NCBI GenBank assembly: GCA_017517665.1
Contig: JAFWYP010000018.1
Coordinates: 1 to 64,000 of the forward strand
Origin: Clostridia bacterium
GTDB taxonomy: Bacteria > Bacillota > Clostridia > Oscillospirales > Acutalibacteraceae
Reading direction: 5' to 3'
DNA: 64,000 nt
In this document: in pieces, positions 14,632-22,382 of the stretch
How positions within the stretch are numbered: position 1 is the first letter of the stretch
How the letters are laid out: the number at the start of each line of letters is the position of its first letter
Made by a program: the position numbers and the translations under genes
Notes under the pieces: model-generated
Told to the model about the DNA's origin: nothing
Database searches by the model: none
The model's input: only the letters and a program-made list of their open reading frames with translations

Positions 14632-14886
14632 TTATTTATAAGAAAAAATCTCCTTTTTACCCTCATGAGGATCATAATATGTTTTAAGATATTCTGCAAT
14701 TTCCCTTGTTTCTCTTTGCTCTGCATAGAGAGTTTTAAGTTCGCTCTTAAGAACATATGCTTCGTTTGAACAAATACTTTCTTTAAGTTCACGAAGCTGT
14801 TTCCTTTTTGCAGCAATGCGTTCTTTTATAATCGCAGCCGCCGATTCATATTCTTCGCCAAGTTCTCTCAATGATTTATCAGACAT
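14632..14886 (-). CDS. Small coiled-coil protein, unknown
   Basis: This 84-residue charged helical protein runs from MSDKSLRELGEEYESAAAII through KERIAAKRKQLRELKE to a C-terminal YYDPHEGKKE. It overlaps the upstream sigma/XRE-like gene by 8 bases, so the two are translationally coupled, with a ribosome-like GAAAGGAG just before its ATG. No family is recognised. The coupling suggests it works with the regulator, for instance as an adaptor or anti-factor, but that is inference. Confidence 0.6.
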   Translation of the reverse strand: MSDKSLRELGEEYESAAAIIKERIAAKRKQLRELKESICSNEAYVLKSELKTLYAEQRETREIAEYLKTYYDPHEGKKEIFSYK

Positions 14887-15502
14887 TGTTTTCTCCTTTC
14901 AATAGAAAATCCGTTGTAACCGCAAAAAATTCACTCAGACAAACAATTTCCTCAATAGAAGGCACACATCCCCGTTCAATTTCTTCAACCCTCTTGTGCG
15001 GAATGCGTGATGCAAGACTGAATGACCTTAAAGAAAACCCGTTCTCCAGTCTTAATTTTGAAACCCTCTCCCCGATTTCAACAGGTTTCATTTTTTTTGC
15101 AGATAAAATAACTTTTGCCCGACCTGCTGCAGCAGGAACAATGCTTTCATTTATAATATCCCGCTGATAAAAAACAACATACTGCAAAACATTTTCAAGT
15201 TTTTTTAACGCTCTATCAGATGTTTGCTTTACCGCAGCGGGAGATATTCCTCTGTTCAATGCAATCTGAGAATACGAAAGTGAATTAAACCATTTATCCC
15301 TTATGATGCTTTTTTCTTTTTCAGTCAATTCATTTTCAATTGCCATTTCAAGAAGAAGTGACATATCAACTTCTCTTTTTCTCCACGCATACGCTGCAGG
15401 TGTTTCGCACATTTTACACACTCTTCCGCAACAGGCAAGCTGTGCCGCCTGCATCTCCTCCTCCGAGGGATATGATATATCCGATATATTTATGTTTTCC
15501 AT
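14879..15502 (-). CDS. Sigma-70 region-4-like plus XRE helix-turn-helix protein
   Basis: The start at 15502 (AGGAGG four bases upstream) gives 207 residues. Near residues 22-32 lies a cysteine cluster, ACCGRVCKMC. Residues 55-105 contain LTEKEKSIIRDKWFNSLSYS followed by QIALNRGISPAAVKQTSDRA, a sigma-70 region 4-type helix-turn-helix. Residues 140-200 carry an XRE-type helix-turn-helix (VSKLRLENGFSLRSFSLASR, then IPHKRVEEIERG). This looks like a transcription factor of an integrated element or phage remnant. Its promoter carries a GAAC-N4-GTTC operator and it is divergent from an S24 repressor. Targets are unknown. Confidence 0.7.
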   Translation of the reverse strand: MENINISDISYPSEEEMQAAQLACCGRVCKMCETPAAYAWRKREVDMSLLLEMAIENELTEKEKSIIRDKWFNSLSYSQIALNRGISPAAVKQTSDRALKKLENVLQYVVFYQRDIINESIVPAAAGRAKVILSAKKMKPVEIGERVSKLRLENGFSLRSFSLASRIPHKRVEEIERGCVPSIEEIVCLSEFFAVTTDFLLKGENNV

Positions 15503-15533
15503 TTTTCCTCCTGAATTAATAGTTCTGCTATTG

Positions 15534-15562
15534 ATTATAGTGAACATTTGTTCGTTTGTCAA
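15534..15562 (-). promoter_or_regulatory. Promoter of the sigma/XRE-like gene
   Basis: On the minus strand TTGACA (15557-15562) and TATAAT (15534-15539) have a 17 base spacer. The spacer contains the palindromic operator at 15542-15553. Confidence 0.85.
15542..15553. promoter_or_regulatory. LexA/DinR-like operator GAAC-N4-GTTC
   Basis: GAACATTTGTTC is a perfect palindrome with the half-sites of the Gram-positive SOS box. It lies between the -35 and -10 of the leftward promoter, so a bound repressor would block RNA polymerase. The adjacent S24-type repressor is the likely binder, and the host LexA is the alternative. Confidence 0.7.
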
Positions 15563-15590
15563 GTATATTTTTTGAATGTAAAGTTTTTTC

Positions 15591-15618
15591 TTGACATTTT
15601 CAATAGTTATGCTAATAT
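15591..15618 (+). promoter_or_regulatory. Promoter of the S24 repressor gene
   Basis: TTGACA (15591-15596) and TAATAT (15613-15618) are separated by 16 bases, about 29 bases before the repressor start. No copy of the GAAC-N4-GTTC operator is seen within it. Confidence 0.7.
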
Positions 15619-15646
15619 TTTATCAGGATATTTCGCGGAGGAAAAT

Positions 15647-16195
15647 ATGAGTATAATAAGGGAATTGAGAAAAGAAAAAGGCATATCTCAGCAAGAACTT
15701 GCCAAACTTTGTTCCGTTCATCAGACTGCTGTCAGCCAATGGGAAAAGGGGCGCACAACACCCGACAGTAACAGCCTTAAGCTGCTTTCCAAGGTTTTCG
15801 GAGTATCTGTTGATACTCTTCTCGGTGAAGAAAAGACTGAGGATGAAAACAAAATTCCCGTTTACGGTCAGATAACCGCCGCGGGACTTTGCAGTAAGCT
15901 CGGTTCAACCGAATACTACGCTCTGAGCGTTTCCGACAGCAGTATGTCTCCCATAATGTTCGCGGGAGATACGGTTGTTGTGTGCCGTTCCATGGAAGTC
16001 AATAACGGTGAAATCGGAGTTTTTGCCATAGGAAACGGCTGTGCAGTTCTGCGCAAAATAATAAAAAAAGACACAAGCATAATGCTTGTGTCCGAAAATA
16101 CATCATATGAACCGCTTGTTTTCACAAAAGCGGAATGTGATTCCCTGCCCGTTTATGTTCTGGGCAAAGCCATTGAGCTTCGCAGACAGCTTTAA
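15647..16195 (+). CDS. XRE-S24 (CI/LexA-like) autocleaving repressor
   Basis: The start at 15647 (GGAGG five bases upstream) gives 182 residues. An N-terminal XRE helix-turn-helix, ISQQELAKLCSVHQTAVSQW, is followed by a linker and an S24 peptidase domain: SDSSMSPIMFAGDTVVVC with the candidate catalytic Ser before Met, and CAVLRKIIKK with the candidate Lys. The cleavage-site region should lie near residues 75-90 (TAAGLCS). Such repressors are inactivated by RecA-stimulated self-cleavage. It is divergent from the sigma/XRE-like gene and probably controls it. Its last bases overlap the stop of the convergent S41 gene. Confidence 0.9.
   Translation: MSIIRELRKEKGISQQELAKLCSVHQTAVSQWEKGRTTPDSNSLKLLSKVFGVSVDTLLGEEKTEDENKIPVYGQITAAGLCSKLGSTEYYALSVSDSSMSPIMFAGDTVVVCRSMEVNNGEIGVFAIGNGCAVLRKIIKKDTSIMLVSENTSYEPLVFTKAECDSLPVYVLGKAIELRRQL
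16063..16092 (-). terminator. Intrinsic terminator embedded in the S24 coding region
   Basis: GACACAAGCAT-A-ATGCTTGTGTC is a perfect 11 bp inverted repeat (16070-16092). Read on the minus strand it is followed by seven T residues (complement of the A-run 16063-16069). It therefore looks like the terminator for the minus-strand S41/pcsB operon, placed about 100 bases inside the convergent repressor gene. Confidence 0.75.
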
Positions 16196-17397
16196 GCCGC
16201 CAGCATATTTAAAGCTGTCATAAACTGATTATCCTGCTCAGCGGTAAGCAAATCAATATCTATATCATTACCCGTTGCAAGGCTGACTTCTGTTGTGGGT
16301 GTCAGTCCTTTATTATGATAAACGGCATCCGCACCGTTCTTCGGTTCAACAAGTGCAACCGTAAGAAGAACCGCGCCGCCGTCCTCAAGCGCAAAAAGCT
16401 CCTGAGTTGTGCCGTTGCCTGCGGTTTTTGTTCCGACAAGCTGTGCCTGACTGATATCCCGGAGGTCGCAAGCAAAAAGCTCTGCAGGTCCGCTTGTCCC
16501 CTCGTTGATAAGGACAATATAAGGCACCATGATACTGCTGCTTTCAGCCGTATACATTTTTTCTTTATAAATGTTTCCTTTTTCATCCTTAAGAACAGCT
16601 ATATTGCCCTGAATATTGGGAACAATGACGTCAATAACCTGAGCCGCGTAGTCAACAGTGCCTTCGGATGTGCCTCTTACATCCAGAATCAGACTCTCTG
16701 CACCCTGTTCAATAAGCTTTTCGGCTTCCGACTTGAATTCCGAGGCTGTGTCTTTATAGAAACCTCTGATTTTTATATAGCCCACATTGCTCTCAAGCCT
16801 GCCGCTGACACTCGGAATACGGAAACCGAGCATAGGTTCAACAACTTTTGTTTCGCTGTTTCTTTCATACTCAACCTTTACCGCAGAAAGTCTGCTTCCG
16901 TAAAGGTTTTCGCTGAGAACGCTGTAATTGAATCTGTCAACGGGGACATCCGCAATCGCTGTTATGACATCAAGAGCCTTGAGGCCTGCTTTTTCCGCAG
17001 GTGAATCGGCATAAACATGAGTTATTACAAAATCGCCCGTGCGGTAGTCAAACGCGGTTTCCACACCGATACCGGTGACACCGCCTTCAAGCTTTGAAGT
17101 ATATGCGACATATTCTTCGGAATCAAGATAACGGCTGTTATTATCATTGAGGCCCTTGATATAGCCTTCCGCAAGAGAAGCACTCAGCGAGCTTTTGCCG
17201 TCAACGCTGCCGTAAAAATAGTTTGAAACTATATTTTCGATTTCCTCAACGGATTTATAGTTGACGGAGCGCTGGGAAAGTCCGCTGATGATACCGTCAT
17301 AAATTCTGGAGGATATAACCATGGTTACCGCAAAGGACGCAGTGATTGCAATGATGACAAGCGAGATACATATTCCCAAAGATACTTTCTTGTTCAT
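16192..17397 (-). CDS. S41 (CtpA-like) family protein with degenerate catalytic site
   Basis: The start at 17397 (AAGGA about eight bases upstream) gives 401 residues. An N-terminal signal anchor (about 5-30) is followed by an S41 N-terminal helix region, a PDZ domain (GVTGIGVETAF...ADSPAEKAGLKALDVI, about 105-145) and a C-terminal S41 fold. The catalytic segments align without gaps to CtpA-type enzymes, but INEGTSGPAELFA has Gly303 where the Ser should be, and GTKTAGNGTTQ has Asn328 in place of Lys, while Gln332 remains. It is therefore probably a non-peptidase scaffold outside the membrane. It is the last gene of the ftsEX-pcsB run, separated by a hairpin. Confidence 0.85.
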   Translation of the reverse strand: MNKKVSLGICISLVIIAITASFAVTMVISSRIYDGIISGLSQRSVNYKSVEEIENIVSNYFYGSVDGKSSLSASLAEGYIKGLNDNNSRYLDSEEYVAYTSKLEGGVTGIGVETAFDYRTGDFVITHVYADSPAEKAGLKALDVITAIADVPVDRFNYSVLSENLYGSRLSAVKVEYERNSETKVVEPMLGFRIPSVSGRLESNVGYIKIRGFYKDTASEFKSEAEKLIEQGAESLILDVRGTSEGTVDYAAQVIDVIVPNIQGNIAVLKDEKGNIYKEKMYTAESSSIMVPYIVLINEGTSGPAELFACDLRDISQAQLVGTKTAGNGTTQELFALEDGGAVLLTVALVEPKNGADAVYHNKGLTPTTEVSLATGNDIDIDLLTAEQDNQFMTALNMLAA

Positions 17398-17415
17398 ATA
17401 AATCATCCTTTATAA

Positions 17416-17447
17416 AAACTGCCGACCGAGTTTTTAATTCGGTCGGT
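17416..17447 (-). terminator. Intergenic terminator or attenuator before the S41 gene
   Basis: A 9 bp stem (GCCGACCGA / TCGGTCGGT with one wobble) has a 9 nt loop and, on the minus strand, is followed by AGTTTTTATA. It lies between the PcsB-like gene and the S41 gene and would lower S41 expression relative to ftsEX-pcsB. Confidence 0.75.
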
Positions 17448-17454
17448 AATTATT

Positions 17455-18861
17455 TTATACAACTGTCTTTACATAATATGACGGCTTGGATACATACTTG
17501 AGCGGATTTTCTCTGCTTACGCTGCCGTCGGAGTTTTTGACTCTTACTTCAAAATGAAGGTGAGGACCGGTAACATTGCCCGTATCACCCATAAGTCCGA
17601 GCTGCTGACCCTTCTTTACAACATCACCCTTCTTGACATTCAATGACTTTGAATGCGCATAAAGAGTCTGCTTGCCGTCGCCGTGGTCAACAACAACATA
17701 GTTGCCGAAGCTCTTGTGCCAGTCTGCAATGATTACCTCGCCGCCCTGAGAAGCATAGTAGGGTTTGCCGTAGGAAAGACTGTTGCCGTTTGAATCTCTC
17801 GTACTGCCGCTTTTGGTGCAAAGACAAAGGTCAATACCCCAATGTCTGCCGCCGCTGGGATAGGTGGGATAACCTGCTGTAATAGTGTTTCTTTCTTTAA
17901 GAGGCCATGCGAGTGTGCCGTCGTTTTCGTATTCCTCATCGGGAGTATCGCCGACCTGAGAACCTTCCTGCTGAATGATTCTGTCAATTTCTGCTTCAAG
18001 AGCCTCACGTTCAGCTTCTTTCTGCTTTATTGCCTTTTTATAAGCTGCGCTGTCCTTATCGAGTTCATCAATAAGGTCCTCAACCTCACTGTATTTCTTA
18101 GCCGCTTCTTCCTGCTTTTTCTGCTGTGACTTCTTGTTGCTCTCAAGTTCGTTCTGTCTTGTATTGAGAGTATTCATCTGAGAATCAAGCTCTGCCTTTT
18201 TGCCTTCAAGAGATGTCTTTGTTGATTCAAGCTCTTTCTGAAGGTCTGCAAGTTCGTTTATCTTTTCGGTAAGTTCGGTGATAAGCTGTGCATCGTTTTC
18301 TGAAACTCTTTTAACAAGTTCCTGCCTTGCGAAGAAGGTTGCAAGGTCGGTGCTTGAGAAGAGAAGCTCCACCGTTGATGCTTCGCCCGACATGTAGTTC
18401 TCGCGGATTCTGCCGAGGAGAATTTCTCTTGTGCTTTCCATGAGTGCTTCTGTTTGCGCAATCTGCGTTTCAATCAGCGCAATCTGCGAATTTATTTCTT
18501 TTATATCGTTCGATGTAACATTGATATCTCCCTGCAAATCGTCGATATCATCATTGAGAATATCAATGCTTTCTTTAAGCAGGTCAACCTGCTGCGAAAT
18601 TTTATCAAGCTGATCATTAAGGTTATCAAGCTTTTTTTCGTTGTTTTTTATATCCTTTTCAACTTCAGCCAAAGCTTTGTTGTCCTCAACAATATCCTTT
18701 TCGATTTCATCAATCTGATTTCTCAAATCCTCAAGGCTTTCCTGCGCCGAAGCGTGAGGAACCGAGTAAGGAGCCGCAACCGAGAATACACAGATAAAAG
18801 CCATAATAAGGCAAATAACTTTTCTTGTTATGGTTTTTCCATTATTCTTCAAGCTCAACAA
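17455..18861 (-). CDS. PcsB/EnvC-like M23 murein hydrolase with coiled coil
   Basis: The 468-residue protein has a signal peptide (VICLIMAFICVFSVAAPYSV to ASAQE), a long coiled coil (about 40-295) and a C-terminal M23 domain. The zinc-ligand motifs are GGRHWGIDL (HxxxD) and GPHLHFEVR (HxH). This is the layout of FtsEX-activated peptidoglycan hydrolases (PcsB, EnvC and CwlO-like roles), which cleave septal or lateral wall when FtsX transmits ATP hydrolysis. The TTG start at 18861, with AAAGGAAG upstream, overlaps the end of ftsX by 20 bases. The hydrolase, ftsX and ftsE are clearly one unit. Confidence 0.92.
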   Translation of the reverse strand: MLSLKNNGKTITRKVICLIMAFICVFSVAAPYSVPHASAQESLEDLRNQIDEIEKDIVEDNKALAEVEKDIKNNEKKLDNLNDQLDKISQQVDLLKESIDILNDDIDDLQGDINVTSNDIKEINSQIALIETQIAQTEALMESTREILLGRIRENYMSGEASTVELLFSSTDLATFFARQELVKRVSENDAQLITELTEKINELADLQKELESTKTSLEGKKAELDSQMNTLNTRQNELESNKKSQQKKQEEAAKKYSEVEDLIDELDKDSAAYKKAIKQKEAEREALEAEIDRIIQQEGSQVGDTPDEEYENDGTLAWPLKERNTITAGYPTYPSGGRHWGIDLCLCTKSGSTRDSNGNSLSYGKPYYASQGGEVIIADWHKSFGNYVVVDHGDGKQTLYAHSKSLNVKKGDVVKKGQQLGLMGDTGNVTGPHLHFEVRVKNSDGSVSRENPLKYVSKPSYYVKTVV

Positions 18862-19756
18862 ACTTCCTTTCCTTAAGATATTTTCTTATTGATGTTGCAC
18901 TGCCGAAAATACCGGTGAAAATACCAATTCCGACAAATGCCGCTGCAAGATAAAGTGCATAATCAAGGAACTCAATCCTTGCACTTCCGCCGAAGCCTGA
19001 AAGCACCGCCGTGAATGAACCGAGAGCAAATTCATAAATACCCCATACTGCTCCCGTTGCAAGAATACCCGCTATTATGCCGATGATAATACCTTCAACC
19101 ATAAAGGGAAGACGAATAAATGAGTTCGTTGCGCCGACGCTCTTCATGATACTGATTTCAAGTCGGCGGCTGAACATTGTTACTTTGATTGTGTTTGAAA
19201 TAATAAAGAGTGAAACCACAAGAAGCAAGGCAATCATACCGATACTGATATATGTTACGGAGTCTCTGATTCCCTGAAGCTGTCTTGCAAGACCGCTGTT
19301 TTCATAAACTCTCTCGATACCGTCGAGGGTCTTTATTTCTGAAACAACCGTTTCAAATCCCGACATATCCGCAACCGTTACTCTGTAAGCATCCGGGAGA
19401 GGATTTTCTTCGATTGAGGTAAGATATGCGCGGAGACCTTCGTCAAGGTCTGCAAGAATTTCTTCGTAAGCAGCTTCCTTTTTAACTTTTTCGATTGAAG
19501 CAACATTTGCTATATCGTCAAGTCTGTTGCCCAGAGAAATATAGTCAAGCTCGGTTGAATCGAGGTCAGCATAAACCATGATAACGTTTTCGGCTTCTAT
19601 TCCACCTATGAATGCCTCGATATTGACAAGAAGCATGAAAGCGATGCCTATGAGCATAAGGCAGCTGAAAAGAACAGTTACGGAAGCAACCGACATAAGC
19701 TTGTTTACCTTAAGATTGCGGAAGCCTTCTTTAATAAGATAACCGAATTTACCCAT
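18842..19756 (-). CDS. ftsX: Cell division protein FtsX
   Basis: The 304-residue protein has the FtsX layout. There is one N-terminal membrane helix (about 22-45) and an extracellular domain of about 120 residues that contacts the hydrolase coiled coil. A FtsX membrane module follows with three helices (about 172-192, 220-245 and 265-290) containing RRLEISIMKSVGATNSFIRL. It pairs with FtsE. The start codon overlaps the ftsE stop. It passes the conformational signal from FtsE to the PcsB-like hydrolase encoded immediately downstream. Confidence 0.95.
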   Translation of the reverse strand: MGKFGYLIKEGFRNLKVNKLMSVASVTVLFSCLMLIGIAFMLLVNIEAFIGGIEAENVIMVYADLDSTELDYISLGNRLDDIANVASIEKVKKEAAYEEILADLDEGLRAYLTSIEENPLPDAYRVTVADMSGFETVVSEIKTLDGIERVYENSGLARQLQGIRDSVTYISIGMIALLLVVSLFIISNTIKVTMFSRRLEISIMKSVGATNSFIRLPFMVEGIIIGIIAGILATGAVWGIYEFALGSFTAVLSGFGGSARIEFLDYALYLAAAFVGIGIFTGIFGSATSIRKYLKERKFVELEE

Positions 19757-20604
19757 TATTCGTCGCCTCCTGCAATAATGAATTCTTCTTCAGCCACTTC
19801 AACCGGATTTTCTTCTGAAGACTCTTCCGAATCCGAAACGCTCGAATAGGCCGAATAATCCTCCTCGGGAGGAACAACATATTCATTTGAAATCTCGCTT
19901 ATGGGATTGATATGAGCCGTTGCTGCTTCGCGGATAATCGCTCCGCCGTCGGAAACAACGCTTCCCTTATCGAGAATGATAACTCGCTTATCAAAGCAAC
20001 GGACAAGGCTGTGTTCATGAGTAACCATGATAACCGTTGTTCCCGCTTCGTTAAGACGCATGAGCAAATCAACGATTTCATAGCTCATCTGAGGGTCAAC
20101 ATTACCCGTAGGCTCGTCCGCAATGATGATTTCGGCATTGTTTGCAAGAGCGCGTGCAAGAGCAACTCTCTGCTGTTCACCGCCGGATAATTCCTTGGGA
20201 TAGTTTCTCGCCTTATCGTTAAGACCCATAAGGCTGAGAACATAAGGAACTCTTCTGCGGATTTTCTTTTCCTTTGTTCCGATAACACGCATTGCGAATG
20301 CAACGTTGTCAAACACGGTCATATTGGGAATAAGGCGGAAATCCTGAAAAACAATTCCGAGTCTGCGGCGGAATTTCGGGATATCCCTTTTCTTTATTTT
20401 GGTAAGGTCGGTATCGTCAACAACAATTGTTCCCGTTGAAGGAACATCTTCTCTCATCATCAGTTTGAGGAAGGTGCTTTTGCCGGCTCCCGATGAACCG
20501 ACAACGAAGACGAACTCGCCTTTATCTATAGTCAAGTTAATATCCTTAAGAGCATGAACGTTTGCGCCGTCATACTTTTTAGATACATTCTTAAATTCAA
20601 TCAC
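19756..20604 (-). CDS. ftsE: Cell division ATP-binding protein FtsE
   Basis: This 282-residue ABC ATPase has Walker A GSSGAGKSTFLK (about residue 36), a Q-loop, the signature LSGGEQQRVALARALAN and Walker B IIIADEPTGNVDP. The core ends near residue 225. A further acidic tail of about 55 residues (PPEEDYSAYSSVSDSEESSE and on) exceeds typical FtsE length and has unknown purpose. It forms a complex with FtsX and energises the hydrolase. It follows cdaR by 39 bp on the same strand, so read-through is possible. Confidence 0.95.
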   Translation of the reverse strand: MIEFKNVSKKYDGANVHALKDINLTIDKGEFVFVVGSSGAGKSTFLKLMMREDVPSTGTIVVDDTDLTKIKKRDIPKFRRRLGIVFQDFRLIPNMTVFDNVAFAMRVIGTKEKKIRRRVPYVLSLMGLNDKARNYPKELSGGEQQRVALARALANNAEIIIADEPTGNVDPQMSYEIVDLLMRLNEAGTTVIMVTHEHSLVRCFDKRVIILDKGSVVSDGGAIIREAATAHINPISEISNEYVVPPEEDYSAYSSVSDSEESSEENPVEVAEEEFIIAGGDE

Positions 20605-20643
20605 CGTATCAAATCCTTAAATTATTTTGTAGATTATGACAGC

Positions 20644-21726
20644 TTAATACTTAACAGGCTTTGCGTCAAGATACTTCTTAACCATGAGTGCAACTTTGAA
20701 TACGATAGCATCATCAAACTCACGAAGGTCAAGACCTGTGAGCTTCTTGATTTTTTCAAGTCTGTAAACAAGAGTGTTTCTGTGAACAAACAGCTTTCTC
20801 GATGTTTCGGAAACATTAAGATTGTTTTCAAAGAAGCGCTGTATTGTGAACAGAGTTTCGTGGTCAAGACTTTCAATTGAGCCTCTCTTGAATACCTCTC
20901 TGAGGAACATATCGCAAAGAGTGGTGGGAAGCTGATAAATAAGACGGGCAATGCCGAGATTTTCATAGCTGACAATTGTTTTTTCCGTGTCAAACACCTT
21001 GCCTACTTCAAGAGCAATCTGTGCTTCCTTGAATGAACGCGCAAGGTCCTTGATTCCCTCAACCGTTGTGCCTATGCCGACAAGAACATGGGTATAAAGC
21101 TCTGTGCTGAGTGAATCCGAAATTGAGCGTGCAAGCTTTTCGAGGTCTTTTGTTTCAATGTTGCTGCGTACTTCCTTGACGATGGCGATATCATGCTCAT
21201 TGATATTGATAACAAAATCCTTGCTCTTATCGGGGAAAAGATTCTGGACAGTATCAAATACCGAAGCATCGTTGTGGTCAGTTATTCTTATAAGAAGAAC
21301 AACTCTTGTTGCCTCCGAGGCAAAACGCAGTTCTCTTGATTTGATATAAATGTCACCGGGAAGTATGTTATCGAGAATAACATTCTTGATAAAGTTTCCT
21401 CTGTCAAACTTTTCTTCATAATACTGCTTGAGATTTTCGAGCGAAACACAGCAGACAGCCGCAAATCTGCCTGCGAGCTCATCTGTACCTTCAACAAAAA
21501 CGGCATATTCGGTCTGAATATGTGTGCCGAAATTGCAGAAAGTATATCCGTTGATATAATGAAGCTCGTTGTCCGCAAAAATGTCGTTTGCAGTTGAAAT
21601 AACCTCGCCGATTTTGCTCAGCTCGCTGCAAGCGATAATGGTGCCTGTTTCATCAATTACGCCCAGGGTTCTTCCTACCGCATCTCTCATCTGATGAACA
21701 AGACCCTGGAAAATTCTGTTAGACAT
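20644..21726 (-). CDS. CdaR/PucR-family transcriptional regulator
   Basis: The 360-residue protein has an N-terminal sugar-diacid-recognition-like region (GVIDETGTIIACSELSKIGE), a GGDEF-like central module and a C-terminal PucR helix-turn-helix: FFENNLNVSETSRKLFVHRN then TLVYRLEKIKKLTGLDLREF. Such regulators usually sense metabolites such as diacids, purines or amino acids. The ATG has GGGG a few bases upstream. It sits ahead of ftsEX on the same strand. That arrangement is seen in some Clostridia, but a regulatory link to cell division is not established. Confidence 0.85.
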   Translation of the reverse strand: MSNRIFQGLVHQMRDAVGRTLGVIDETGTIIACSELSKIGEVISTANDIFADNELHYINGYTFCNFGTHIQTEYAVFVEGTDELAGRFAAVCCVSLENLKQYYEEKFDRGNFIKNVILDNILPGDIYIKSRELRFASEATRVVLLIRITDHNDASVFDTVQNLFPDKSKDFVININEHDIAIVKEVRSNIETKDLEKLARSISDSLSTELYTHVLVGIGTTVEGIKDLARSFKEAQIALEVGKVFDTEKTIVSYENLGIARLIYQLPTTLCDMFLREVFKRGSIESLDHETLFTIQRFFENNLNVSETSRKLFVHRNTLVYRLEKIKKLTGLDLREFDDAIVFKVALMVKKYLDAKPVKY

Positions 21727-22382
21727 AATTATTACCCCACAATTCGATTTGTTTTAACTTCTTGTGAATTTATACAAAATGACCATCGGGACATCTACAT
21801 TTTACACAACAAACAACCTTTTTGCAATAGAAATATTCGCTTTTTTTCAATATTTTTTTGAATTTTTTGTGAATTAATGCCCGTTTTTATTGAAAATTAA
21901 CAAATTTTTGCAATTTTTTATGTGTCAAAAAATTTGTGACACATAAAATTTACCAACACTGTTTTTAAGTATTTGGCACAAAAAGCGTTCTTCTGTTTTG
22001 TTCAAATTCACAAACAACACTCACTTTTCTTCTTAACTTTGTCATCTGTTCGGTTAAAAAGACGAAAAGATGTTCCGTCAAAAAACCATTGGACAATTTC
22101 AATAAATCAAGGCTTTATTTTTTAGCTGTTTTAACTTTAGACTCTCAAATTATTTACAGCATATATGCACCGCATTTCACGGCATACTATATCTGCAATC
22201 TGTTTTACATTCATGTAAACCGTCGCAAAAAATGCAAAAATTACAAAAAACCACAAAAAAGTTACATCTTTTTTTAATTTGGGTCTTTTCAAATAAGAAA
22301 CATCATGATATAATATATTTTGGATTTTTATTAGAAATATTTACTTTTATATAAACAACAGAAACGAAATGAGGGAATTTCT
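21727..22382. other. 655 bp AT-rich intergenic region between cdaR and murA
   Basis: No gene is supported here. The region contains a perfect 12 bp inverted repeat at 21916-21948 (TTTTATGTGTCA / TGACACATAAAA, 9 nt spacer). It could be an operator for the leftward regulator gene or a hairpin. Further right are many T/A tracts, then the murA promoter. A short open frame at 22089-22277 lacks a ribosome site. Confidence 0.5.
22286..22314 (+). promoter_or_regulatory. Probable murA promoter
   Basis: TATAAT at 22309-22314 is preceded, 17 bases upstream, by a weak -35 (TTTTCA at 22286-22291). The leader to the murA start is about 60 nt. Confidence 0.5.

Noticed and set aside
16315-17004. Plus-strand frame of 229 codons antisense to the S41 gene
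   Set aside because: A long open frame on the opposite strand of a well-supported gene, without ribosome site or recognisable motifs.
22089-22277. Plus-strand frame of 62 codons in the cdaR-murA intergenic region
   Set aside because: No ribosome site, AT-driven composition, and it lies across the AT-rich promoter region.
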